Assembly: GCA_037127255.1 (NCBI GenBank)
Contig: JBANSL010000008.1
Location: forward strand, 34,671,373-34,735,372
DNA: 64,000 nt
Reading direction: 5' to 3'
Source: Persicaria tinctoria
Taxonomy: Eukaryota > Streptophyta > Magnoliopsida > Caryophyllales > Polygonaceae
The position numbers and the translations under genes are program-made. The notes below the pieces were generated by a model that was not told where the DNA came from, ran no database searches, and saw only the letters and a program-made list of their open reading frames with translations. This document shows positions 54,632 through 64,000 of the stretch, piece by piece. Numbering within the stretch: the stretch's first letter is position 1; each line of letters starts with the position of its first letter.

Positions 54632-55937
54632 AAAACGAATCCGGACAAACTAGTCACGTTCAACATATATAACAGCAAAGTCCAAATATAAAAAATATGC
54701 TCAAGTAACTCTTAGCTACAAGGCCTAAACAAATTAAGCCCAAATGAACAAGCCCGTACGAAACAGGCCAACGTCCATACCCTTCAGTAGCCTAGCCCAG
54801 ACGCGACCCAAAGCCCGCCCAAGCCCGTGCCTGTTAGGTTACGAGCAGCCCGGCTCGGCCCGAACCCAAACCCTGCGAAGCTCGAAAGATCAGGCCGCCA
54901 TAGCAGCAAGCTCAACCTCCTTCCATCTCCCACTGCTCCCCGCCGTCGAATACTCAGGCGGTGGCGCCGCCGCCTCCAAGTGCCCCGTCGAGAAGCACGG
55001 TGGCGGAGAACCTTCAAGCCTAGGACTCCGGCGAGGGCAGCCAACTTGACAAAAACCAAAGCATAAAGCCGTCTGGACAGTCGGAGGAGGAGCTTCTTCA
55101 CGATGGCGTGTGAACCTCCATCCCCATCGCCTCGCTTCCAACGACCTAGGCGGCAACGCTAGCACTACCAGCTACTCCGACGAGGAGCATGGTGCCGAAC
55201 CGAGCGCCGCCGAGCCCAGATCTCCTTTGTTCTTCGAAGAACAAGAGCGAGAGCAAACAGAAAAACCCTAAATCTCAAATCCCATCTCAAAATTCAATCA
55301 AAACGACCAAATTGAGCATGGGTTTTGTCGATTCTAGGCATAGTTCTTAGATCTTCCATCACCCATGCCCAATTCGAGCCACAAAAGCTCCAATTGCTCA
55401 GATCTGGTTCGGACGTTCACGAAGAACACAAACCCTTGAACACGAATTGAAAATCAGATCCATCAAAATCAATCGCAACGGATGCAGTCGCCACATCACA
55501 GATCTTGAACTCTAGGTGAGAACGAATCGAGCCCAAAAACTCCAATCTCTCAGATCTAGCGAACCCCATGCTCGAAATCAAGAGAAAAAAAAAATCCCAA
55601 CTTTTTGAGCAATGAATTCAGATCCAGCAAGCACACACAAGGAGATCGAAACAAGATTGAATCCCCAAAAAAATATTATGCTATCAGAGAAAATAAGCAA
55701 GGGAGCATGCAGAAGAAAAGAGGGAAAAAGATGAAGGAGGAGGGCAAGCAGGGTACGACTGAGCATATAATTAATTTGTGAAAAAGCAAAGTGCCCAGTT
55801 CATGACATAACACGAACACGGCAAATACACAAAATTGGACCTTTTAATTGAATATAGTTCTATGAACCTAATTCAGGCGGTTATTCAATCCGATTGAACA
55901 AATACAAAGGCAATTTAGTCTAAAGCTCTGAAACCAA
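54632..55937 (-). other. Leader region of the LARD-like element
   Basis: Between the nested hAT and the 5' LTR. A GC-rich patch at 54740-55230 has overlapping low-complexity frames on both strands; none resembles gag. The minus-strand primer-site variant TGGTTTCAGAGC (about 55925-55936) is at its right edge. Confidence 0.45.
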
Positions 55938-56351
55938 TGTTAGAATTTGAGGGATAAACGGATTACCTCGAATAGCGGCGTCTTGCCTTCGAATTTGATC
56001 ACCGGGTAGATCTCCATAGCCCTAAATCTCGTTAGAGATTACACACCATAGGAGAGCATTGGAGAGGAAGGAGACTCTCTCCACGGGTTCTCTGTGGGTT
56101 TTCTTTTCTGAGAGAACCTTTGACAAACAAACTCTCTAGGGTTTCAGTTAGAGATTAGGGGAGATGAGTCTCTCCTATTTATCTCTTTTATATTTATTAG
56201 ATAAATATATATATAACGAATATATATTATTTATCCTAATATGACTTAATTCTTAACGTATAAGAATTAACTCCCTAATTACGGAAATTAGGTTATTTGT
56301 CTTTTGGGCGTATATTTCATTATGTACGAATTATATCAAATAATTCTAACA
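55938..56351 (-). mobile_element. 5' LTR of the LARD-like element
   Basis: 414 bp, same inverted ends (TGTTAGA/TCTAACA) as the other LTR, adjoining the primer site on the left. Confidence 0.9.
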
Positions 56352-56356
56352 CTTTT

Positions 56357-58527
56357 ATCCTTGCATAATCTCCAAACTTTAACTTAATGAAAATTCTAAA
56401 CTTTACCCTAATCATAGACAGAGGCGGGGAGTGAAAGAAAAGATCATGGCAAGTATGCTGCATAAGGAGGAGAATGGGAAGGAGTGTTGCTGGGATTTGC
56501 TGGAATATATTTGCTTCTAACTCACAAGTAGTACTTGTAAACTGAGTGATAGTATCACAAGTACCACTTAAAATTTAATTTCTACTGTTCTGAAAATAAA
56601 GATGAATAAATTCTTTCTCATGCAAGCTACTTTGTGAAATCATGATGATCTCATGCTGCCATGTATCTTCTTAATACATGATTCAATCTATTGTGAATTG
56701 CATAATCATATCATATTTGTAACACGTCAAAAGCGTGCTGGTGCCAAAAGAGCTCTTAAAAGTCTCCTATTTAATGGTGGGCCAATTGAAAGTGCGTCTT
56801 AGGTAAATTTTGCTTCTTATATGTGCTCTATACTTAGAATTTCATTTATTTATTTTTCATGTAATGTTACAAGGAGTTTTGGTCTAAACAATAGTGTTTT
56901 CTCCCGAGAGAACAGTGTCTTTCATGTGATGACACTAACATTTTGTTTTTTTTTTTCAAAAAACTAATGCCATTGCAATCTACTATTGCTAAATTTTGGT
57001 GTTTCATGCCTAAAAATGTAGGATATTGGATACCTGGATGTTAAAGAATTAGTCGAGATCAGAGAATTCAGATTCCTCTCAGCCAGACTAATTAGGACTG
57101 TAGCATTGAGGAACGAGGATAGATTGCTATAATGAAGCCAACATGAAGCACACAACTTAAATGAAGAAACAATCAACGAGAAAGGGCAATTAGACAACTT
57201 AAGACATGTTTTTTTTATTCATAAATATGGAATAGTGATAAGAGAGAGTTAGTTCTTAAAAGTTGTAAAAGAAGGCCATGAGAAAAACCTTAAAAACCCA
57301 CCCAAGAAAGAGCGTGATGGAAGAATCTTCAACAGGAGTGGTTTTCCTAGAATTGAAAGGATAAAGCACTGATTTGTTGAGGGAGTTATCATAAATTAGT
57401 AGTCAGTTCATCTTTAATGATGCATCCTAGAGAATTGATCCTCTATTTTGACTTTATTATAATGGTATTGGTTCAGAGTTGGGACATTTTGTGGATGATG
57501 TCAGTGGTTGTTATTATCAAGTTATGAGTTGTGTTACAATGGAAAAGGGAAATGAAGAGATGCAAACAGAGGAGCATCATTTCCAATGATAATAACCAAT
57601 TTACCATAATCTAACCATAAGGATATGTGCATCTGCATTTCTGTGTTACAGAGTTTTCAAATGAAATGGAAACAAGAAATGCTGCACGTGTGATGTTTTC
57701 GTGTAACATAGGTTATGAGTAGTCTTCATGGTCAGCTTAATTATATTATTTTTTTATTCAATTCCTCCTTGGACAAGTAACTATAATTCTATTGTTACTG
57801 CTTAATGTATGTTCTTTGAATATGATTTGTGTCATTATCAGTAACATAGGCTTTTGTGTAACATAGGATATCAGTAAACATTAAAATACTTTCTCATCAT
57901 GTGTCATTATCTCTTTTGTTTTTTATGTTCTTTGAAAGAATATGATCTGTTTCATTATACTTTCTGTGGTCTTTGCTTCCACCTTCCTGCAGGTATTCTA
58001 ATGCAATGCTCTAGAGGAAAATCTTATATGGTTTTCCCTTTCAACCAGAAAGTGAGCACAAGGAGTAGCACAGAAAATCTCTCAGGCAACAATGAACTTT
58101 GGACATTTGATTCCATTTCTCGAAACAAAAGAGCAACAACAAAGAAGTTTTTCAGAATGTATGAGAATGTATTATGTAATATATAACCTTTTGGTCACAT
58201 GTCATTCCAATGGTCATTTTCTTTGTGATGGCTATCAATTTTGATAATTTATCGTTATTTTCTCCTCGCCCATATTTATATGAAATTTCTTATTTATTAT
58301 CAATTTATAATACTTTAGGAAGTAATGGTGCTGTTTGGTTAAATTGTCGTTTGTGCTACATTTTTTGAATATTCGATCTTTGATAAACATTATATCCTTT
58401 CATTTCAAAGGGTCCAAAAAATATAGAGATTGGGTAGGAAACGCTTCATATATTATGTATAACATTATATTAATATCATACGATAAAAAGATTTGTACCC
58501 GTGCCTAAGGCACGGGCCTTACACTAG
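56357..58527 (+). mobile_element. Helitron 3' portion with exon-like cargo
   Basis: The right end has a perfect hairpin CCCGTGCC-TAA-GGCACGGG (58498-58516), a 7-base gap, then CTAG followed by host T at 58528, matching plant Helitron ends. The host sequence continues as an F-box upstream relic. Inside are exon-like pieces of unidentified genes: 57022-57129 after an acceptor, reading DIGYLDVKELVEIREFRFLS; and 57993-58180 after CTTCCTGCAG, reading ILMQCSRGKSYMVFPFNQKV. A frame near 56430-56520 reads MASMLHKEENGKECCWDLLE. The 5' end (TC...) was not found and lies left of the inserted LARD or is lost. Confidence 0.7.
58498..58516 (+). terminator. Helitron terminal hairpin
   Basis: An 8-bp perfect GC-rich stem with a 3-base loop, eleven bases from the CTAG end. 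In Helitrons this structure marks where rolling-circle transfer stops. Confidence 0.85.
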
Positions 58528-58680
58528 TTAGAATCAACCCTAGACCCGAGAAAGTAAAGAAATTGAGAGTGAGAGACTGAGAGTACATCGGATCTGGAGA
58601 GCAATTTATTTATGCGGTAATAAAGAAGTTCAACGGTCAGCGGTAGAAAGTGAAAATTAAAATTGAGTAAAAAGAGTCAT
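58528..58680 (-). repeat. F-box upstream-region relic (distal part)
   Basis: Matches 30247-30380 of unit B from TTAGAATCAACCCTAG through GCGGTAGAAAGTGAAAA. In unit B the sequence CAAATTAGAAT is continuous at the Helitron insertion point, confirming the Helitron boundary between A and T. The proximal part is not present on the left side. Confidence 0.75.
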
Positions 58681-58682
58681 AA

Positions 58683-59598
58683 GGGCTTTAGGCAAGATGT
58701 CGGAATGACTATTGACAAGATAATTTCACCTAAATTACCACAGGTCCTTTTCATTTTTTCCGAACACATTGCAAAAAAGGCCAAAACTCTCTTTTCCCGA
58801 ATCGAAACCTAAATCTGTCGAACGAATTATTTTGATTGAAAACAGGCTAAAATCGATGAAATTAATCAAAATATCAATCGATCAACACGCGAATTTGAAT
58901 CTCGCTCTCTTTACATGATTATCGAATGGCAATTTTTGGTATTCGTTCGAAAAAACCGTCGAAGGAAGGAGCTCGGCAGATAGGAACGAGGTGCATACAT
59001 AAGCTCGGCATGTTTAGACGAGGTGAATAAGTAACCTCGATGAATAAAAACGAGGTTATGACGGAGCCTCGTCTACTTTTTGTGAGGTAAATAATGACCC
59101 TTTTGAAGATCTTGTCTGGAGCCTAAAACGAGGTTATGACGGAGCCTCGTCTACTTTTTGTGAGGTATATAATGACCCTTTTGAAGATCTTGTCTGGAGC
59201 CTCATTGACGTACGCCGAGCTGGATAAATAACCTCGGCTTCTGTTGTTGAGGTTAAAGAAGGAGCTCGGCTTCTGTTGTTGAGGTTAATGAGGGAGCTCT
59301 TATTCTGTTGTTGAGGTTATAAAATAACCTCATTGACACATATTGAATAAATTCATTAAATTATGTAGAGGTATATGTGACGAGTCTTGTTATAAGGCAA
59401 ACTCATATGCTTATAAGAATGAGACAGACTAAATGACTAAATTAGTTTAGAAAATGTTGTTTTCCCCACTTCTGATTGTAACTCTCAATGACTAAATCAA
59501 TATCATAACTTTATCTAAAGAGCAAATTAGTTGTTCTTAATCAGACATGAAACAGATTAATGCATATTTTAATGTTTTATCTTCTAGTAATTGTTAAG
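58683..59598 (+). repeat. MULE left TIR
   Basis: Contains modules rich in GAGCTCGGC and CCTCG words. One ~78-bp module (GAGGTTATGACGGAGCCTCG through TCTTGTCTGGAGCCT) is present twice in tandem here (about 59068 and 59130) but once in the right TIR. Confidence 0.85.
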
Positions 59599-60144
59599 CT
59601 AATTAATGAAGTAAAAAAATAACAGAATTACAAAAATAGAGAGAGAAGAATGGAGAACAAAATCACATTATTAAGCAATGATATGCGAAGAACTCAAGGA
59701 TAAGTTGAGAATCTCCACACTGGGCATGAAGAATTTGTTCCATCGTATGTAAATTATTTCCAATGTAGCTTTAAACTCATTCATGAATATAGGTTGCAGT
59801 TACAGAGAATACCTTATATGTAAATAAGAAAAATGTAATTACTTGGAGCTACAGTACCTGTACTGATCTAAATAACAAGCCATTGGTAGTGACTAGTGAC
59901 TATTGTTATGCTATGGAAATCTAATGTATTAGCAATAGAAAAACAATTAGGAATTACATCCACGTTGCATTCACAATGGTTTCATGATCGAACAAAAAAT
60001 ATTGATATATGTCAGCTCGACAAGTAATATTGAAATCTTAAATTACCTCTATTGATGATTTATTGGGAAAAAAATCTCTTTTATATGTTCATTCTTACAA
60101 TTTAATATATTGATTTTTTTTTTAAATGATGTTTATGCCAATTT

Positions 60145-60230
60145 ATATGATTATTATGATTTCTAATAAAAATAATATGATTATTATGATTTCTAATAAA
60201 AATAATATGATTATTATGATTTACAATATT
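60145..60230 (+). repeat. 30-bp minisatellite, three units
   Basis: Units of TTATTATGATTTC plus TAATAAAAATAATATGA repeated at 60151, 60181 and (partly) 60211 in the centre of the MULE. Confidence 0.85.
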
Positions 60231-60759
60231 AATTTTAAAATGGTTAATCTAAATAGACATATTGTTATTATTTTTAATCTAAAAGTTTTCCTAATTGTTA
60301 AGGATATATTTCGTTATTGCATTTAATTTATTGGGCAAAACGAAATCCTCTTTTATAAGTTATATAGATTTATTTATTTATATTATTATTTATTTTTATT
60401 ATGGTAAATTCTAGACTTATCATTATGCAAAAAATAATCTTTCTAATTTTTCCTCTTAGATTTATTATTATTTATAAAAACACTTTAATTTTTTTTTTCG
60501 ACTTGTACTAATGGTTGGAGCTTTTAATTGACTTCTTATTAGAGGGGTATATTATTAATCTAAATAGATATATTTTTTATTGTTGTGAATCTAAATATTT
60601 TAAGCTTTATATGTTATATAGATATATAGATATAGATGTTAAACTGACAGTTTTTTTATGAACAAATAATATTGAAATCTAATATTAGTCAATGAAAGTC
60701 GATATCCCATTGGTTCTACCCCTGCACATATTTCACAACATCTTAGGTTCGGTTTCGAA

Positions 60760-61105
60760 TAACCCATGAATTTTTTACTTCAAATTTTCTTCTTCTTAGG
60801 ATATAGAAGAATCTCGACAAACTCTACCGAGCTTATGAAATAGCCTCGACTTTATTTGGTGAGGTGATGTTGTGAGCTCGGCAAAGTTTGATGAGCTTAA
60901 CACGTCACCTCGTGATAAGGTTGAATTTACCACAACAACGCCTACAAAAGCCCGGGATGATTTTAGAGGGAAAAATAAATGGGCTGGGAGGGAAAATTTA
61001 GGGTTTGACCGCCAATAAATTCTATATAAGACCTCCATAGTGGTACAAAGTAGTCACAACTCCAAAAGATGGCGGAAAAACACAAATAACATGTTCGCCA
61101 CTTGG
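60760..61105. other. Central MULE segment, possible captured sequence
   Basis: Less AT-rich than its surroundings, with GAGCTCGGC-like motifs of the TIR near 60830-60930, then TTTAGGGTTTGACC near 60998. Minus frames (60796-61038) have no recognisable domain. Confidence 0.3.
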
Positions 61106-61961
61106 AACAATTACTGGAAGATAAAACATTAAAATATATATGCATTAATTTGTTTCATGTTTACTTAAGAACGACTAATTTGCTCTTTAGATAAAGTTAT
61201 GATATTGATTTAGTCATTGAGAGTTACAATCAGAAGTGGGGAAAACAACATTTTCTAAACTAATTTAGTCATTTAGTCTGTCTCATTCTTATAGTTTGTC
61301 TCATTCTTATAAGCATGTGAGTTTGCATTATAACAAGACCCATCACATATACCTCTACATAATTTAATGAATTTATGTCATACGTATCAATAAGGCTATT
61401 TTATAACCTCAACAACAGAATAAGAGTTCCCTCATTAACCTCAATAACAGAAGTCGAGCTCATTCTTTAACCTCAACAACAGAAGCCGAGGTTATTTATC
61501 CATCTCGGCGTATGTCAATGAGGCTCCAAACAAGATCTTCAAAAGGGTCATTATATACCTCACAAAAAGTAGACGAGGCTATGTCATAGCCTCGTTTTCA
61601 TTCACCGAGGTTACTTATTCACCTCGTCTAAACCTGCCGAGCTTATGTATGCACCTCGTCCCTATCTGCCGAGCTCCTTTCTTCGATGGTTTTTTCGAAC
61701 GAAGACCAAAAATCGCCATTCAATAATCATGTAAAGCGAGCGATGTACCAATTCGTGTGTCAATCGATTGATATTTTGATTAATTTCATCGATTTTAGGC
61801 TGTTTTCAATCAAAACAATTCGTTCGACAGATTTAGGTTTCGATTCGGGAAAAGAGAGTTTTGAGCCTTTTTCCAATGTGTTTGGAAAATATGAAAATGA
61901 CTTGTGGTAATTTAGGGGAAATTATCTTGTTAATAGTCATTCCGAGATCTTGCCTCTAGCC
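61106..61961 (-). repeat. MULE right TIR
   Basis: Inverted copy of 58683-59598, ending in the complement of GGCTAGAGGCAAGATCTCGG. Confidence 0.85.
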
Positions 61962-61978
61962 TCACTAAAAAAAAGTTA

Positions 61979-64000
61979 GGGTAAATTACAGAAAACCACT
62001 CTTAAAATATCTATCTTTTCACTTAATCACCCATTAAACTTAAATTTACAGACAACCACCCATAAACTGAAATTGTTAGCAAATGACCACCCATCCAGGA
62101 TATTTTGTTGCATATTCCGTCAATGGTCCCATAATTTTTAGAATAATATATGTATTTTTTATTTCTCTTTTATTTTCTCCCAATAGACAGCAACAATGGA
62201 GGAAGGAAAGACATCGATGATAGAGAACCCCGAACGAGAAACCAGGATTCGACGCCGGTAGCAAGAAGAAGCAAGAATCCAAGCACAAATCAAGCGCCAA
62301 AGATGAAGGAAAATCTCAGATCTGGCAAAATCACACCTTCAAAGCAAGAGATCGATTCAATTTGGGCATTGAAAGCATAAGTAGATTCTAGATATAGTCT
62401 AATCCTAGAAATGGTACTGGAGTACTGGTGAGCCATTCCATACTTCAATTTCAATGGTTGTTCTCACCGGCTTGGACAAGGCTTCTGAAATGGAACTTTC
62501 TTCGGATGGTGGTTTCGGCCATTGATGTGCAACTCTGGTAGTCTCCTCGACTATTGTAGATCTCCAATCTACTTGAAATTCAAAGAATGATCTTTAGTTT
62601 AGATGTTACAGTAGTATCTTTCAATTTGATTATTTGAATGCTACGAAATATTATTTGCAAAAAAAATAAAATTCATGAATTAGGTTTTTGGTGTTGAAAA
62701 CACTGGATAGTGGAAGGTTTCGCTTTCTAATTGGCAATGAGGATAAATTTAAGGGACAATTTGCAAAATAACCACGAAATATGGACAAATTGGTGAAATA
62801 TCAACGTTTTGGGACAAATTTGTGAAATGTCCACAATATAAACCCTTCCTATGCGCTCATCTTACGCGTTTCTCCTACGCTCTCTCTCTCTCATCCATCT
62901 CTGCGAGCGGCGCTCTTCCTACGCTCTCTCTCTCTCGTCCGATTCGTCTAATCCTTCCATAGAGGAATACCGAGCGAGTTAGCGAGGGAGGCCGATGTTG
63001 AGCGAGCGGAGCAAGCGAGGTCGAGGGAGCGGCCTTCATCACCTCAGATCTGGTTGTATTGTAGGTAAGGAAATCAATCGATCGAGGGAGCGCCTCCATC
63101 TTCCTTCTCTCCTTCTGGTTGTCGCCTCTTGCCTCTGGAAGATCCGAATCCCGTCGAATGATCGAAGAAGAGGAGGAGGAAGATCCAACTCCGTAGGAGG
63201 AATCGAAGAGGAGGAAGATCCGGCCGTCGAGCGAGGCGGAGCGAGCGAGCGAGCAGTGGCAAGGCGGAGGCAGATCTGTAGGCGGAGCTGAAGGCGGCCA
63301 GATCTGCACCGGTAGAATCGAAGAGGAAGAATCAAATAGGAGGAAGATCCGGCCGTCGAGCGAGCAGTGGCAAGGCGGAGGCAGATCCGTAGGCGGAGCT
63401 GAAGGCAGCCAGATCTAAATCGGGGGCCGAATTTTAAGGATCTGAACACCGATTGCGATCGGTGGTGCAGGCTCGTCTGTATCTGAATCCTCGGTGGTGC
63501 AGGCTCACAGTCTGGATCTGAACGCCGATTTCGGGGGAGATGAATGGCGTAGGGCTCGTCTGGATCTGGAAGAATTGGTGATGTTCTTCTGGAAGAATCC
63601 GAAAGCAAGAACGACATTGATTTGGAGGATGCGAGATCCGTCGACGTCGAAGCTTCGCCTCCAGATCCGACGACGAGCGAGGGCGAGGACGAGAGAGAGA
63701 GAGGGAGCCGCCGGAGAGATCGAGAGAGTCGAGAGATCGAGAACGCTCGATGGATCTGTTTGTTTTGATGTATAATTGGGGAATTGGTATATATAGTGGA
63801 CAATTCACCAATTTATCCAAAAAGGTGGACAATTCACTAATTTATCCAAAAAAGTGTCTGTTTGACAAATTTATTCTAAATTTAATTCCTATATAGGGGA
63901 CATTTGGTCATTTGATTTTTTTTTTTTTGACAATTCACTCTTTTGTTAACAGTTTCAATTAATGGGTGGTTTTGTGTAAACTTAAATTTAAGGAGCGGTT
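61979..64000. mobile_element. Partial MULE entering the right edge of the window
   Basis: The left end GGGTAAATTACAG is a typical MULE terminus. Bases 62020-62090 pair with the reverse complement of about 63930-64000 (shared ACAACCACCCAT and GAAATTGTTA-type blocks at roughly three-quarters identity), so the right TIR is reached at the window edge but its terminus lies outside. The interior has no transposase. Confidence 0.6.
62860..63770 (-). other. GC-rich gene-leader-like segment inside the edge MULE
   Basis: CT/GA-rich and GC-rich, with a ~60-bp direct duplication (63250-63308 and 63361-63419, sharing AGCAGTGGCAAGGCGGAGGC). A minus frame of 254 codons (63039-63803) is Arg/Ser/Leu-rich and contains the duplicated segment. 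It looks like captured 5'UTR sequence, not a protein gene. Confidence 0.35.

Larger units (their letters stand above)
44354..56351 (-). mobile_element. 12-kb LTR element without recognisable gag-pol (LARD-like)
   Basis: Two LTRs in direct orientation are flanked by an exact 5-bp duplication CTTTT (44349-44353 and 56352-56356). On the minus strand a primer site variant TGGTTTCAGAGC follows the 56351-55938 LTR, and a polypurine tract GCAAGTGGGAGA precedes the 44763-44354 LTR, so it is oriented right to left. No gag, protease, integrase or reverse-transcriptase sequence is recognisable in the 11.2-kb interior, of which about 4.4 kb is a nested hAT. That fits a large retrotransposon derivative mobilised in trans. 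Confidence 0.85.
58683..61961. mobile_element. Foldback MULE with ~0.9-kb terminal inverted repeats
   Basis: Left TIR 58683-59598 and right TIR about 61106-61961 are inverted copies with indels. The 1.5-kb centre has no transposase. Such long TIRs without coding sequence fit a non-autonomous Mutator-like element. Target duplications are not clear at the outer edges. A 74-codon frame (61686-61910) lies within the right TIR and is not considered a gene. Confidence 0.85.

Noticed and set aside
54784..55165. Overlapping ORFs in the LARD leader as gag
   Set aside because: Frames on both strands in one GC-rich patch, no gag motif or zinc knuckle.
63039..63803. 254-codon minus-strand ORF as a gene
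   Set aside because: Arg/Ser/Leu-rich low-complexity residues created by GC- and CT-rich repeats, including a duplicated segment; no domain; sits inside a MULE.

Overview
This is plant nuclear DNA, almost certainly from an angiosperm and probably a eudicot. The grounds are the F-box genes, Ty1/copia elements primed by initiator tRNA-Met, an L1-type LINE with a plant-style ORF1 and a C-terminal RNase H, Stowaway/hAT/MULE/Helitron elements, and fragments of plant gene families (ORP, PHO1, TBL). I cannot name the species. The window is a repeat-dense, gene-poor region. The only host genes I can defend are one intact F-box gene (23646-24770, minus), its broken tandem duplicate (28781-29803, minus), and possibly a small membrane-protein ORF (27005-27337, minus). 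Nearly everything else is transposons, often nested, or pieces of host genes carried inside them.

Layout, left part. 1-427: 3' end and LTR of a copia element cut by the window edge. 603-1420: end of a Mutator-like TIR joined to a relic of the F-box upstream region. 1460-2585: a LINE-like minus-strand relic lacking the main ORFs. 2786-3099: a Stowaway MITE. 3239-10927: a full-length L1-type LINE flanked by a 14-bp target-site duplication (TSD). It has ORF1 (one nonsense codon), an intact ORF2 and, between them, an unexplained open frame of about 400 codons. 11054-17473: a Pack-MULE carrying fragments of an oxysterol-binding-related gene, an EST1/SMG7-like gene and a TBL-type acyltransferase gene, plus arrays of a short ACATGACAGG-like motif. 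17480-21790: repeats, a SINE-like unit and one transposon terminus.

Middle part. 21791-25745 and 27826-33420 are diverged tandem copies of the F-box locus. Copy A carries a 792-bp hAT MITE in its likely 3'UTR intron. Copy B has a damaged F-box gene and extra DNA holding a PHO1 fragment and two opposed tRNA-like sequences. 33410-34579 is a truncated minus-strand copia. 34747-35502 is a TIR element. 37059-41810 is a complete copia whose two LTRs differ at one base, although its polyprotein has five in-frame stops and no frameshift.

Right part. 44354-56351 is a 12-kb minus-strand LTR element without recognisable gag-pol (LARD-like). It contains a hAT element with a decayed transposase, which in turn contains a 460-bp hAT MITE next to the transposase stop codon. 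56357-58527 ends in a textbook Helitron 3' terminus inserted in another F-box upstream relic. 58683-61961 is a foldback MULE with TIRs of about 0.9 kb, and 61979 to the edge is the start of another MULE. Most disabling changes in these ORFs are in-frame stops that one C-to-T change could produce, as expected of methylated, silenced elements.
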